A program made the position numbers and the translations under genes. Below are positions 9,458 to 18,730 of a stretch of DNA of 64,000 nucleotides, piece after piece (the stretch's first letter is position 1; each line of letters starts with the position of its first letter). The stretch spans positions 434,001-498,000 of the forward strand of contig DASXVA010000001.1 in NCBI GenBank assembly GCA_036504515.1. Direction: 5' to 3'. Source of the DNA: AWTP1-18 sp036504515 (lineage in GTDB: Bacteria > Pseudomonadota > Gammaproteobacteria > Burkholderiales > Rhodocyclaceae). The notes beneath the pieces are model-generated. The model saw only the letters and a program-made list of their open reading frames with translations. It did no database searches and was not told the DNA's origin.

Positions 9458-9978
9458 CAAATGGGGCGATTGTCATCGCGTTCCACTGGCCGATACTGGG
9501 GCAGCAGCAGCATGAAAGTGATGGGGTACCAGAGCAGGCCGCCGGTAATGCCCGACACAAACCAGAGGATGCCCGGGAATGCACCGCCGCCCACCATGCT
9601 CACAACAGTCATGGTCACCTGGGTCAGCAGCAGCATCGGCAATACATGGATGGCTTGGTAACTGAGGGGGAACCATAGGATGCGGCGCGACAGGCCTGTC
9701 GCAGCAAAAGCCAGGAACACATAAGCAAAAGCGTGTTGCCCCATAACGCTACCGTCCGCCACATCCATCAGGATGCCCAGGACAAACGCGGAACCCATGC
9801 CAACCTTGAGAGGCTGATGGATACACCAGAATGTCAGCACCAGAGCCACCCAGTCGGGCAGGCCGGGGAAGCGGCCGAGGGGAATCATGTTGAGCAGCAG
9901 TGCTGCCAGCAGGGAGAAAAGGATGAACCAATAGCGGGCTGGCAGCAGGATGCGGCGAGAGGTATGGGTCGCTTGCAT
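9457..9978 (-). CDS. mreD: rod-shape determining protein MreD
   Basis: A 173-residue membrane protein of the Rod complex. It has about five hydrophobic segments, and the pattern PGLPDWVALVLTFWCIHQPLKVGMGSAFVLGILMDV matches MreD (the short stretches VALVLTFWCIHQPLKVG and GILMDV are most diagnostic). It sits between mreC (14 bp upstream) and mrdA (overlapping) in the canonical order. Confidence 0.94.
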   Translation of the reverse strand: MQATHTSRRILLPARYWFILFSLLAALLLNMIPLGRFPGLPDWVALVLTFWCIHQPLKVGMGSAFVLGILMDVADGSVMGQHAFAYVFLAFAATGLSRRILWFPLSYQAIHVLPMLLLTQVTMTVVSMVGGGAFPGILWFVSGITGGLLWYPITFMLLLPQYRPVERDDNRPI

Positions 9979-9992
9979 GATATCGGCCCGGC

Positions 9993-10907
9993 TTAGTGCT
10001 TCTTCACCCGACGGCCCTTGCCAGGCTTGTCGGAAGGTTGTTCGGGATCGTCCGGCTGCGTCGGCAAGCCTGTGCGAGCGGAGAGCACCAGCACCTGCCC
10101 ATGCTTTTCAACACCTGCCAGGGGTTCGCAGACGATGCGGGCAAAGGCGAACTCATTGTTACGGTCCACCCGGGAAACCTTGGCCACGGGCAGGCCGGGC
10201 AGATAGACACCATCGAGGCCCGAAGTTACGAGCACATCTCCCACTTGGACTTCTGCATTGGAGGCAAGAAAGCGCAGCTCCAGCGTGCCGGAGCCAGCAC
10301 CAGCCAAAACGGCCCGTAGCCCGTTACGCTGAACCTGGATGGGGATTGCCTGATTCTTGTCGGTAAGCAGGGTGACTTCTGAGGTCAGCGGAAAGGAGCG
10401 GGTGACCTGACCAATCACGCCCACATCGTCAATCACCACTTGGCCGGGCTCAATGCTGCTTTGCATACCCTTGTCGATAATCACCCGACGGGCAAAGGGG
10501 TCTCGTGCTGCGTAAAGAATTTCTGCCACCAAACCGGAAACCGGTTGCCGCTCCTTCATATCGAGTAGGGCACGCAGCCGTTTGTTCTCATCTTCCAGAT
10601 GCTGTTCGCGCAAGGTCTGGGCTGCGGTGGACAATTGGCGGCGATGCAGAACTTCGTTTTCTTCTTGCAGGACAGACAGCCGGGTCAGATATTTGCCCAG
10701 GTCGTCCCCGGTCTCGACGGGCAGATAAGCGAGTTTTTGCAGGGGCAGGGCGGCTGTGGCGACCCCGAGACGCAGCCATTCCAGGGTGTGGAAGCGCAGA
10801 TCAGCGACCAGACAGAGAACTGAAAGGGTGCTGAAAAAGGCGAGCTGGGCCAGAGGCGCAGGGCCCCGTTTGAAAAACGGTGGTGGCGAATGGCCGACGA
10901 CGTTCAT
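9993..10907 (-). CDS. mreC: rod-shape determining protein MreC
   Basis: A bitopic membrane protein of 304 residues that links MreB, MreD and PBP2 in the periplasm. It has an N-terminal TM helix (residues ~20-40), a leucine/glutamate-rich coiled coil (~60-110, LQEENEVLHRRQLSTAAQ) and the MreC beta-barrel core (GLVAEILYAARDPFARRVIIDKG onward). The C-terminal tail is basic. A strong hairpin terminator separates it from mreB, so mreC-D may be expressed partly from its own promoter or by read-through. Confidence 0.95.
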   Translation of the reverse strand: MNVVGHSPPPFFKRGPAPLAQLAFFSTLSVLCLVADLRFHTLEWLRLGVATAALPLQKLAYLPVETGDDLGKYLTRLSVLQEENEVLHRRQLSTAAQTLREQHLEDENKRLRALLDMKERQPVSGLVAEILYAARDPFARRVIIDKGMQSSIEPGQVVIDDVGVIGQVTRSFPLTSEVTLLTDKNQAIPIQVQRNGLRAVLAGAGSGTLELRFLASNAEVQVGDVLVTSGLDGVYLPGLPVAKVSRVDRNNEFAFARIVCEPLAGVEKHGQVLVLSARTGLPTQPDDPEQPSDKPGKGRRVKKH

Positions 10908-10944
10908 TGCTGCCTAGGAGATTCCCGAACCCGGAAATGAAAAA

Positions 10945-10965
10945 GCGGCGCAGGGGCTGCGCCGC
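10945..10965 (-). terminator. hairpin terminator downstream of mreB
   Basis: On the minus strand a 9-bp GC stem (GCGGCGCAG/CTGCGCCGC with a 3-base loop) is followed by TTTTT. It lies between the mreB stop and the mreC start. It would end most mreB transcripts, allowing mreB to be made in excess over mreCD. Confidence 0.8.
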
Positions 10966-10988
10966 CTTGCACAGTAGCGGACTGAGGA

Positions 10989-12032
10989 TTATTCGTTTGC
11001 GAAAATACTGCCGAGTTTGTCCATCTTCTCTAATGCCATGCCGGAACCACGCACCACGCAGGTCAGAGGATCATCGGCTACCAGCACCGGCAAGCCGGTT
11101 TCTTCCATCAACAGACGGTCGAGGTCACGCAACAGGGCTCCACCACCGGTGAGGACCATGCCCTTTTCGGCAATGTCGGCACCCAGTTCGGGAGGGGTCT
11201 GTTCCAGACCGATCTTCACGGCACCAACGATCTGGTTCAGCGGGTCAGTCAGAGCTTCGAGAATTTCATTGGAGGAAATGGTGAAGGAGCGGGGAATACC
11301 TTCCGCCAGATTGCGGCCCTTCACTTCCAGTTCCTTGACTTCGGAACCGGGGAAGGCGGAACCGATTTCTTTCTTAATCTGCTCAGCAGTGGTTTCGCCG
11401 ATCAGCATGCCGTAGTTGCGGCGAATGTAATTGATGATTGCTTCGTCGAACTTGTCGCCGCCAACCCGGACGGAACCGGCATAGACCATACCGCCGAGGG
11501 AGATAACGCCCACTTCGGTGGTACCGCCGCCAATATCCACCACCATGGAACCGGTGGCGTCAGAGACAGGCAGGCCGGCACCAATGGCAGCGGCCATGGG
11601 CTCTTCGATCAGATAGACCTGGCTGGCACCGGCGCCCAGGGCAGACTCGCGAATGGCGCGGCGCTCAACTTGGGTAGAACCACAGGGCACGCAAATGATG
11701 ATGCGGGGGCTGGGGGAGAAGAGGCGGGAATCATGCACCTTCTTGATGAACTGCTTGAGCATCTGCTCGGTGACGGTGAAGTCAGCGATCACGCCGTCCT
11801 TCATGGGGCGGATGGCAATAATGTTGCCGGGAGTCTTGCCCAGCATCTGTTTGGCCGAGGCTCCTACCGCCTGAATGGTCTTCTTTGCATTGGGGCCACC
11901 TTCGGTACGAATGGCCACCACAGAGGGTTCGTCCAGCACGATGCCGCGTCCGCGCACGTAAATAAGGGTGTTCGCAGTACCCAGGTCAATCGCAAGATCG
12001 TTGGAGAAATAGGAGCGCAGAAGGCCAAACAT
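10989..12032 (-). CDS. mreB: rod-shape actin homologue MreB
   Basis: A 347-residue bacterial actin that organises elongation machinery under the inner membrane. The amphipathic N-terminus (MFGLLRSYF) precedes the phosphate-1 motif (DLAIDLGTANTLIYV); phosphate-2 (VVDIGGGTTEVGV) and the adenosine motif (VLTGGGALLRDLD) are present. Full length. It heads the minus-strand cluster and is divergent from gatC across 118 bp that must contain both promoters; I could not assign convincing -35/-10 pairs. Confidence 0.98.
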   Translation of the reverse strand: MFGLLRSYFSNDLAIDLGTANTLIYVRGRGIVLDEPSVVAIRTEGGPNAKKTIQAVGASAKQMLGKTPGNIIAIRPMKDGVIADFTVTEQMLKQFIKKVHDSRLFSPSPRIIICVPCGSTQVERRAIRESALGAGASQVYLIEEPMAAAIGAGLPVSDATGSMVVDIGGGTTEVGVISLGGMVYAGSVRVGGDKFDEAIINYIRRNYGMLIGETTAEQIKKEIGSAFPGSEVKELEVKGRNLAEGIPRSFTISSNEILEALTDPLNQIVGAVKIGLEQTPPELGADIAEKGMVLTGGGALLRDLDRLLMEETGLPVLVADDPLTCVVRGSGMALEKMDKLGSIFANE

Positions 12033-12150
12033 GTGTTTCCAATCAGTAAGTTAGCGCAAAAAACGGGGCTTTTCGGGAAAGCGCAAAATGGTGCTTATGA
12101 TACCCTAACGCGCTTGACCATATAACCCGTACAAACAGGGATTTTTCCCC

Positions 12151-12438
12151 ATGTCATTGAATCTTGAAGAGATTGGCCGCATTGCCAAGCTGGCCCGCCT
12201 CGAACTTTCCCCCGCCGAGGCGGAAAACACCCTTGCTCAGCTCAACAACATTTTCGGCTTCATTGAGCAGCTTCAGGCCGTAAACACCGATGGTATCGAG
12301 CCCATGGCTCACGCCGTGGATGTGGTTCAGCGCCTGCGCCCTGATGCCGTTACCGAAAGCGACCGTCGGGCCGCCTTCCAGGCGGTAGCCCCCGAGACCG
12401 AAGCCGGTCTGTATTTGGTGCCGAAAGTAATCGAATGA
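12151..12438 (+). CDS. gatC: Asp/Glu-tRNA amidotransferase subunit C
   Basis: The small 95-residue structural subunit of the GatCAB complex. It shows the typical start (IGRIAKLARLELSPAE), the NNIFGFIEQLQAVNTDGIEPMAHAV core and the C-terminal APETEAGLYLVPKVIE. The stop overlaps the gatA start by four bases, giving translational coupling. Confidence 0.97.
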   Translation: MSLNLEEIGRIAKLARLELSPAEAENTLAQLNNIFGFIEQLQAVNTDGIEPMAHAVDVVQRLRPDAVTESDRRAAFQAVAPETEAGLYLVPKVIE

Positions 12439-13904
12439 GTAAAAACCTGATCAACGCCTCCCTCAAGGAACTATCCACGGCCCTGGCCGAGAAGAAAGTT
12501 TCTTCGGTCGAACTGGCTTCTTTGTTCCTTGATCGTATCGAAAAGTTCAATCCGGCCATCAATGCCTTCGTTACCGTAGACCGGGCCAAAACCCTCGCCC
12601 AGGCTACTGAGGCTGATGCTCGCCGCGCTGGTGGCGAAACCGGTCCGCTGCTGGGTGTACCTCTGGCTCATAAAGATATTTTCTGTACCGAAGGCTGGCT
12701 TACCACCTGTGGTTCGAAGATGTTGAACAACTTCGTCAGCCCCTACGACGCCACGGTGGTTACCAAGCTCAAACAGGCCGGCATGGTGACTTTGGGCAAG
12801 GTGAACATGGACGAGTTCGCCATGGGCTCTTCCAATGAAACTTCCCACTACGGACCGGTGAAGAATCCCTGGGACACCAACCGGGTACCCGGCGGCTCCT
12901 CCGGTGGCTCGGCAGCCAGTATTGCTGCTCGCCTGGCCCCGGCAGTGACCGGTACCGATACCGGCGGTTCAATCCGCCAGCCGGCCAGCCTGTGCGGCCT
13001 CACCGGCCTCAAGCCCACCTACGGCGTGGTCAGCCGCTACGGCATGATCGCCTTCGCCTCGTCCCTGGATCAGGCCGGTCCCATGGCCAAGAGCGCTGAA
13101 GACTGTGCCCTGCTGCTGAATGCCATGGCCGGTTTCGATGAGCGGGACTCCACCTCCCTGCAACGGGAAACCGAGGACTACGCCCGAGACTTGAACAAGC
13201 CCCTGACAGGCCTTCGCATCGGCCTGCCGACAGAATTCTTTGGTCCTGGCATGGATGACGACGTGCGGGCCGCAGTAGAAGCTGCTCTTGATCAGTACCG
13301 CAAGTTGGGCGCCACTACGGTGGAAATCAGCCTGCCCAACTCCGGCCTGTCGGTGCCCGCTTACTACGTCATCGCCCCCGCCGAAGCCAGCTCGAATCTG
13401 AGCCGTTTTGACGGCGTACGTTACGGCCACCGGGCCGCCGAGTACACCGACCTCAACGACATGTACGCCAAGAGCCGCGCCCAGGGCTTCGGCGCCGAGG
13501 TCAAGCGCCGCATCCTGATCGGCACCTACGTACTGTCCCACGGCTACTACGACGCCTATTACCTCAAGGCCCAGAAGATTCGCCGCCTGATCGCCAACGA
13601 CTTCGCCGAAGCCTTCAAGGTCTGCGATGTCATTGCCGGTCCGGCTTCACCCTCCGTCGCCTTCAAGTTCGGCGAGAAGAGTGCCGATCCCGTGCAGATG
13701 TATCTGTCCGACATCTACACCATCTCCACCAATCTGGCCGGTCTGCCGGGTATGTCCTTGCCCTGCGGTTTTGGCAAAGATGAAATGCCGGTGGGTCTGC
13801 AACTGATCGGCAACTGGTTCGGTGAAGCCAAAATGTTGAACGCTGCCCATCAGTATCAGCAAGCAACTGACTGGCATCTGCGCATGCCGGCTGACTTGGC
13901 TTGA
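12435..13904 (+). CDS. gatA: Asp/Glu-tRNA amidotransferase subunit A (amidase)
   Basis: The 489-residue glutaminase subunit, which releases ammonia from glutamine to amidate Glu-tRNA(Gln) or Asp-tRNA(Asn). The amidase signature GGSSGGSAASIAARLAP with TDTGGSIRQPAS supplies the Ser-cisSer-Lys catalytic triad, the lysine being in VPLAHKDIF. Full length; overlaps gatC. Confidence 0.98.
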   Translation: MSKNLINASLKELSTALAEKKVSSVELASLFLDRIEKFNPAINAFVTVDRAKTLAQATEADARRAGGETGPLLGVPLAHKDIFCTEGWLTTCGSKMLNNFVSPYDATVVTKLKQAGMVTLGKVNMDEFAMGSSNETSHYGPVKNPWDTNRVPGGSSGGSAASIAARLAPAVTGTDTGGSIRQPASLCGLTGLKPTYGVVSRYGMIAFASSLDQAGPMAKSAEDCALLLNAMAGFDERDSTSLQRETEDYARDLNKPLTGLRIGLPTEFFGPGMDDDVRAAVEAALDQYRKLGATTVEISLPNSGLSVPAYYVIAPAEASSNLSRFDGVRYGHRAAEYTDLNDMYAKSRAQGFGAEVKRRILIGTYVLSHGYYDAYYLKAQKIRRLIANDFAEAFKVCDVIAGPASPSVAFKFGEKSADPVQMYLSDIYTISTNLAGLPGMSLPCGFGKDEMPVGLQLIGNWFGEAKMLNAAHQYQQATDWHLRMPADLA

Positions 13905-13912
13905 GTCTTGTA

Positions 13913-14434
13913 ATGCTGACCTGGAAAAAAACGGTCTTCCTTTTGCCTGCCTTGGTGCTGGCGGGATGCGCATCGCCTCCCCTTGCACCTCAACCTCAAT
14001 TACCGCCGGAACCGCAACCGCCCGTGGCAGAGCCTTTGGTGTCGCAACCCCTCAAGCACTTGCTGGGTCGAACACTCAAACCCATGGCGGATGTGCCCAT
14101 CAATGCCAAAACGAAATGCAGCTTCCGCGACCCCACCGGCTATCGCGGCAAGATGGCGCTCAAGGTGAAAAACACAGCGGTGCAGGAGTTCAGCGCTGAT
14201 GTGACCATTCCCAAGCACGGCAGCTGCAGCTTTGATCTCAAGCAGTTCCAGCAAACTGGCGGCGGTTCCGTTGCTGTTCTCAGCCACAAAGAGACGGAAT
14301 GCACTGTTCGCCTGTGGACCCAGGGACGCCAAGTTACCGTGGGTTTTACCAATTGCCCGCAGCAATGCAGCGGCGAATCCTTTGATTATCTATGGCCGAT
14401 TTTGGTGGATGCCAAATCGGGCCGTTGTTCGTGA
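13913..14434 (+). CDS. putative lipoprotein inserted in the gatCAB operon
   Basis: A 173-residue protein with signal peptide and lipobox LVLAGC near residue 20, then a proline-rich linker (PPLAPQPQLPPEPQPPVAEP) and a small cysteine-containing domain (NAKTKCSF, HGSCSFDL, ETECTV, NCPQQC). The ATG at 13913 was preferred over a TTG at 13901. It lies between gatA and gatB on the same strand with 8- and 12-bp gaps, so it is cotranscribed. I do not recognise the family; the even number of cysteines in the exported domain suggests disulfides. Confidence 0.72.
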   Translation: MLTWKKTVFLLPALVLAGCASPPLAPQPQLPPEPQPPVAEPLVSQPLKHLLGRTLKPMADVPINAKTKCSFRDPTGYRGKMALKVKNTAVQEFSADVTIPKHGSCSFDLKQFQQTGGGSVAVLSHKETECTVRLWTQGRQVTVGFTNCPQQCSGESFDYLWPILVDAKSGRCS

Positions 14435-14446
14435 AAGACTGAAACC

Positions 14447-15889
14447 ATGAGCCAATGGGAAGTAGTAATCGGGCTGGAAACCCATGCCCAGCTAAAAACC
14501 CAATCCAAGATTTTCTCCGGAGCGGCCACCGCCTTCGGCGCTGAACCCAATGCCCAAGCCTGCGCCGTCGATATCGCGCTGCCCGGCGTACTGCCGGTGC
14601 TGAATCGCGAAGCCGTGGTCTGCGCCATCAAGTTCGGGCTCTCCGTCGGCGCTACCGTCGCCCCCCGGTCTATCTTTGCCCGCAAGAACTACTTCTATCC
14701 CGATCTGCCCAAGGGCTACCAGATCAGCCAGTTTGAAATTCCCGTTGTTTCCGGCGGTGGTTTAACCATTCAGCTTGAAGGCAAGGAACCAAAGTTCGTG
14801 CACCTGACCCGGGCCCACCTGGAAGAAGATGCCGGCAAATCTCTTCACGAAGATTTTGAAGGCCGCACCGGTATTGACCTCAACCGCGCCGGTACACCCT
14901 TGCTGGAAATCGTGTCGGAGCCGGACATGTGTTCCGCCGCTGAAGCCGTGGCCTACGCCAAGGCACTCCACGCCTTGGTGCAATGGATCGGCATTTGCGA
15001 TGGCAACATGCAGGAGGGCTCCTTCCGCTGCGATGCCAACGTCTCTGTGCGTCGCCCCGGCGCACCCCTGGGTACCCGCCGCGAAATCAAGAACCTGAAC
15101 TCCTTCCGCTTCCTGGAACAGGCCATCAACTACGAGATCCAGTGGCAGATCAACGAGATTGAAGACGGCCGCAAGATTCAACAAGCCACGGTCCTGTTCG
15201 ATCCCGATTCGGGCGAAACCCGCGCCATGCGCAGCAAGGAAGACGCCCAGGATTACCGCTACTTCCCCGACCCCGACCTGCTGCCCCTGGAAATCAAGGC
15301 CGACTGGATTGCTGAAGTCAAAGCGGGCCTGCCGGAATTACCGGAAGCCATGAAGGCCCGTTTCGAAGCCGACTACGGCCTGTCGGCCTACGATGCTATT
15401 ACCATTACCTCTAGCCTGGACACCGCCCGCTACTTTGAAGCCGTCGTCGCCATCGTCGGCAAGGCGAGCGCCAAGACCGCTGCCAACTGGGTCATGGGTG
15501 AAGTTGCAGCACGGCTCAACAAGGCGGATCAGGACATCACCGCCTGCCCCGTTTCCACGGCCCAGTTGGCCGGTGTCATCGCCCGTATCGCCGACAACAC
15601 CATCTCCAACAAGATCGCCCGGGAAGTTTTCGAAGCCCTCTGGAATGGTGAAGCCAAGGACGCCGACAGCATCATCGAAGCCAAGGGATTGAAGCAAATT
15701 ACCGACACCGGTGCTATCGAAAAGATCATCGATGAGGTGCTGGCTGCCAACCAGAAATCGGTGGAAGAGTTCCGCGCAGGCAAGGACAAGGCCTTCAATG
15801 CTCTGGTCGGCCAGGCCATGAAAGCCACCAAAGGCAAAGCCAATCCGCAGCAAGTCAACGACCTGCTCAAGGCAAAACTGGGCGGCTGA
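14447..15889 (+). CDS. gatB: Asp/Glu-tRNA amidotransferase subunit B
   Basis: The 480-residue kinase-like subunit that activates the mischarged tRNA and performs transamidation. The N-terminal signature WEVVIGLETHAQLKT, YFYPDLPKGYQISQFE and RREIKNLNSFRFLEQAI are diagnostic; the C-terminal YqeY-like tail (LVGQAMKATKGKANPQQVNDLLKAKL) is intact. Confidence 0.98.
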   Translation: MSQWEVVIGLETHAQLKTQSKIFSGAATAFGAEPNAQACAVDIALPGVLPVLNREAVVCAIKFGLSVGATVAPRSIFARKNYFYPDLPKGYQISQFEIPVVSGGGLTIQLEGKEPKFVHLTRAHLEEDAGKSLHEDFEGRTGIDLNRAGTPLLEIVSEPDMCSAAEAVAYAKALHALVQWIGICDGNMQEGSFRCDANVSVRRPGAPLGTRREIKNLNSFRFLEQAINYEIQWQINEIEDGRKIQQATVLFDPDSGETRAMRSKEDAQDYRYFPDPDLLPLEIKADWIAEVKAGLPELPEAMKARFEADYGLSAYDAITITSSLDTARYFEAVVAIVGKASAKTAANWVMGEVAARLNKADQDITACPVSTAQLAGVIARIADNTISNKIAREVFEALWNGEAKDADSIIEAKGLKQITDTGAIEKIIDEVLAANQKSVEEFRAGKDKAFNALVGQAMKATKGKANPQQVNDLLKAKLGG

Positions 15890-15904
15890 TCTTCACCTGA
15901 CCCA

Positions 15905-15942
15905 CCAACAAAAAGGCCACCTTCGCGGTGGCCTTTTTGTTG
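15905..15942. terminator. bidirectional terminator between gatB and the chemoreceptor gene
   Basis: The stem GGCCACC/GGTGGCC is extended by A-tract/T-tract pairing and flanked by CAACAAAAA and TTTTTGTTG. It works as an intrinsic terminator on both strands, serving gatB (+) and the convergent chemoreceptor gene (-). Confidence 0.9.
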
Positions 15943-15961
15943 GACAGAAATCTCGCCGAAA

Positions 15962-18010
15962 TTACACCTTGAAACGGGAGACCTGGGCCTTGAGGCTGGC
16001 GGAAAGCTGCTCAAAGGTAACGGCATGGCGTGCTGCGTTCTGGGCAAGGTAGTTGTTGTCTTCTGCTCCCCGGGCGATTCGCTCCACGTTCTGCGCAATC
16101 TCTGTCGTGGCTGCTGATTGCTCAGCCAATGAGTGGGAAATACTGACCACCGCCTCGGCCACCTGATCGGCACTTTGCCGTATGGCGGTAATGCTGCCAC
16201 CGGCCTCGTCTGCAAAAGCCACGCCGCTTTCCACCTGGTGAACGCCTTCACTCATGCGAGCCACCGCCTGATCTGTACCGTTCTGGATTTTGCCGATCAT
16301 GGTGGCAATCTCTTCCGTGGAAGCGGTCGTTCTTTCTGCCAGTTTGCGCACCTCATCGGCCACTACCGCAAAACCACGGCCCTGCTCACCGGCTCGGGCC
16401 GCTTCAATGGCGGCGTTGAGGGCCAATAAATTGGTCTGGTCGGCAATTTCCTTGATGGTGCTGACGATGGCGGAAATAGCCTGGGACTCGGTACCCAGCG
16501 TTGCGACCACATCCGATGCAGCTCGCACCGTCGTCGCAATGTCCGTCATGCTGCCAACGGCTTTTTGGATCACGGCAGCCCCTTCCCCGGCCACATTGCC
16601 GGAACTGTCGGAGATTTCCCGCGCAGCCTGGGCATGATCGGCAACTAGTACGATGCTGGAATTAAGCTCCTCGATACTAGCTGCCATGGTAGTTGCTGCA
16701 TCACTTTGCTCCCCGGACTGCTTCTCCACCAGTGCTGCCGTATCAGAAAGCTGATGGGCGCTCTCCACCAATTGATCAGCGGAGTTGCGGATATCGGTCA
16801 GGGCCGAGTGCATCTTGCCTGCCATTTCACCAGTGGCAGCCAGCAGCAAGCCCACTTCGTCATGTCCCCGGTCAGCCACGGTTACCGTCAGATCTCCAGC
16901 AGCAATCGTTTGCATAACCACGACCGCCTCCCGCAGAGGCTGGGTCACCCAGCGGCGCGTCGTCAAGAAGACCACGCCGATCAATAACAGCACCAGCACC
17001 ACCGCCGAAAAAATCAGACGGTTACGCACACTGGCAGCTTCCTCGGCCAATTCTTCGGTGTAGCTGCTGGTGGCGATGACCCAGTTCCATTTGGGAAAGT
17101 GGGTGAAAACGGCGATCTTGTCGCGGGGCGAGGTTTCTCCCCGTTCGGCATTCATGAACTTGTAGTGGATCAATCCCGTCTTCTGCTCCACCATATCCTT
17201 GACATAGGCAATACCACTGGAGTCTTTGGACTCCAACATGTTCTTGCCTTCCTGGGCCGGGTGAATCACCAGGGTGCCCTTGTCTTTGCCTGCATCCACT
17301 GCAAAGACATAACCAGATTGATTAAGGCGGATACTGGTGATCCGCTTCTTCAGGGCAACCAGTTCCGAGGTGAAATCAAGCCCCACGAACAGGACCGCCA
17401 CCACCTTGCCCGACTTGTCGGTCTGGGGCACATAGCGGGTCATGTAGTCATGGCCAAACAGTCGGGCCTTGCCGGTATAACTTTCACCCTTGAGCAGCAA
17501 TGCGTAGGCCGGATGGGCCGGGTCCAAGGGGGTGCCGACAGCACGATCACCATTTTCCTTTTTGAGGGAAGTGGCTACCCGGACAAAACCTTCTCCTTGT
17601 CGGGCAAACACGGTAGCAACAGCACCCGTCGTTGCGGTGAAGTTATCGACGACACCGTAATTGAGGTTAACCGTACTTCCCCCGGAACGGAGCTGCGGCG
17701 TGGCCTTGCCACCGATATCGACCGTACTGCCTTCATCCAGGGTAAACCCGGAAGAAAAACTGTTCTGCAACACATTGACTAACTTCTCAGCACTGTTTTC
17801 CAGGGCGCTGCTGTAGGCATCAATCATGTCCACCACTTGCTGATTGGTTTGGCGAAGATTGGCCGTACTCTTGTCTTCCAATACGTTGCCGAGCCAGAAG
17901 GTCATCCAGGTAATCGCCACGGTAAACAGCAAGACCAGAGCAATGGATTGCACTGCATTAAGCTTGGCTGAAATGGGCCAGTCACGAAACGGGATTTGAA
18001 AGAGGTTCAT
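15962..18010 (-). CDS. methyl-accepting chemotaxis protein with periplasmic Cache domain
   Basis: A transmembrane chemoreceptor of 682 residues (ATG at 18010; a TTG at 18022 is less likely). It has TM1 at about 15-40, a large periplasmic sensor of the Cache type (~45-310), TM2 (~325-345), HAMP (~345-400, PLREAVVVMQTIAAGDLTVTV) and the methyl-accepting/CheA-coupling tip (KEIADQTNLLALNAAIEAARAGEQGRGFAVVADEVRKLAERT). The ligand is unknown. It is convergent with gatB. Confidence 0.95.
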   Translation of the reverse strand: MNLFQIPFRDWPISAKLNAVQSIALVLLFTVAITWMTFWLGNVLEDKSTANLRQTNQQVVDMIDAYSSALENSAEKLVNVLQNSFSSGFTLDEGSTVDIGGKATPQLRSGGSTVNLNYGVVDNFTATTGAVATVFARQGEGFVRVATSLKKENGDRAVGTPLDPAHPAYALLLKGESYTGKARLFGHDYMTRYVPQTDKSGKVVAVLFVGLDFTSELVALKKRITSIRLNQSGYVFAVDAGKDKGTLVIHPAQEGKNMLESKDSSGIAYVKDMVEQKTGLIHYKFMNAERGETSPRDKIAVFTHFPKWNWVIATSSYTEELAEEAASVRNRLIFSAVVLVLLLIGVVFLTTRRWVTQPLREAVVVMQTIAAGDLTVTVADRGHDEVGLLLAATGEMAGKMHSALTDIRNSADQLVESAHQLSDTAALVEKQSGEQSDAATTMAASIEELNSSIVLVADHAQAAREISDSSGNVAGEGAAVIQKAVGSMTDIATTVRAASDVVATLGTESQAISAIVSTIKEIADQTNLLALNAAIEAARAGEQGRGFAVVADEVRKLAERTTASTEEIATMIGKIQNGTDQAVARMSEGVHQVESGVAFADEAGGSITAIRQSADQVAEAVVSISHSLAEQSAATTEIAQNVERIARGAEDNNYLAQNAARHAVTFEQLSASLKAQVSRFKV

Positions 18011-18040
18011 GGAAGCTATCAATAGTTTGAAAAATAAAAA

Positions 18041-18074
18041 AGCCCACGCTCCTCCGAACGGAGGCAGGTGGGCT
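18041..18074 (-). terminator. intrinsic terminator downstream of the coiled-coil protein gene
   Basis: On the minus strand, AGCCCAC pairs with GTGGGCT and an inner CCTCC pairs with GGAGG, followed by TTTTTTATTTTT. It ends the pyrE-downstream transcript before the chemoreceptor gene. Confidence 0.87.
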
Positions 18075-18098
18075 CGAATAGGTTAAGAAATCTAGGTC

Positions 18099-18728
18099 TT
18101 AGCGCTTGTCGTCCTTCGGTGTACGCAACTCTTTCAAGCGCTGACGATCAGCCTCAAAGCGGGTCTTGGTTTCTTCGATTTCCTTGCCCTTGGATTGCAG
18201 GGCATTGTTCTGGGCCTGAATGTCTGCTTCGTTGCGACGGATGGCATCCTTCAGATCAGCCGGCAGAGGCTTGTTCTTGTAGAACTCGGAATCTCTGGCC
18301 AGCTTTTCCTTGGTCTTTGCCGCGGCGGCGATCTTTTCCTGGGCCTGCTTCATGCTGCGTTCAATTTCAGCAATCTGCCGATCCCGGGCGCTGTTCAAAT
18401 CCTGCTCGGTCACATAGGTGTTCAACAGGGCCTGGTCGCGACGGCGTTGTTCCAAGGCCAAGCGGTCTTCTTCCCGTTTCTTTTTCAGCTCTGCGTCCCG
18501 CACCACTTGCTGGGCTTCTGTCAGGGGCGCCTCCTGATTGCGCACCTTCTGGCCCTTTTCGTTGAACTCGGAATAGGCCTTGTTGCGGCAGGCTTCCGGC
18601 AGAACGTCACCACAGGAGCGGACACCTGCATCGTCGGTGCAGCAGAAGGAGCGGGCAGCCAGTGCCGAACCGCTTGCTGCGGCCAGCCCAAGTGTCAGCA
18701 GGGAAAGAGTCGCGATACGTTTCAGCAT
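18099..18728 (-). CDS. exported coiled-coil protein (DUF4124-like N-terminus)
   Basis: A 209-residue protein with a signal peptide (MLKRIATLSLLTLGLAAASGSALA), a short cysteine-containing domain (SFCCTDDAGVRSCGDVLPEAC) like small DUF4124 domains, and then a long charged coiled coil (~60-200). It begins 2 bp after the pyrE stop on the same strand and is probably cotranscribed. The function is unknown; a periplasmic structural or scaffold role is possible. Confidence 0.7.
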   Translation of the reverse strand: MLKRIATLSLLTLGLAAASGSALAARSFCCTDDAGVRSCGDVLPEACRNKAYSEFNEKGQKVRNQEAPLTEAQQVVRDAELKKKREEDRLALEQRRRDQALLNTYVTEQDLNSARDRQIAEIERSMKQAQEKIAAAAKTKEKLARDSEFYKNKPLPADLKDAIRRNEADIQAQNNALQSKGKEIEETKTRFEADRQRLKELRTPKDDKR

Positions 18729-18730
18729 GG

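Noticed and set aside
10908..10988. mreB-mreC intergenic hairpin as a regulatory aptamer
   Set aside because: A simple GC stem followed by a T-tract on the gene strand is fully explained as an intrinsic terminator.
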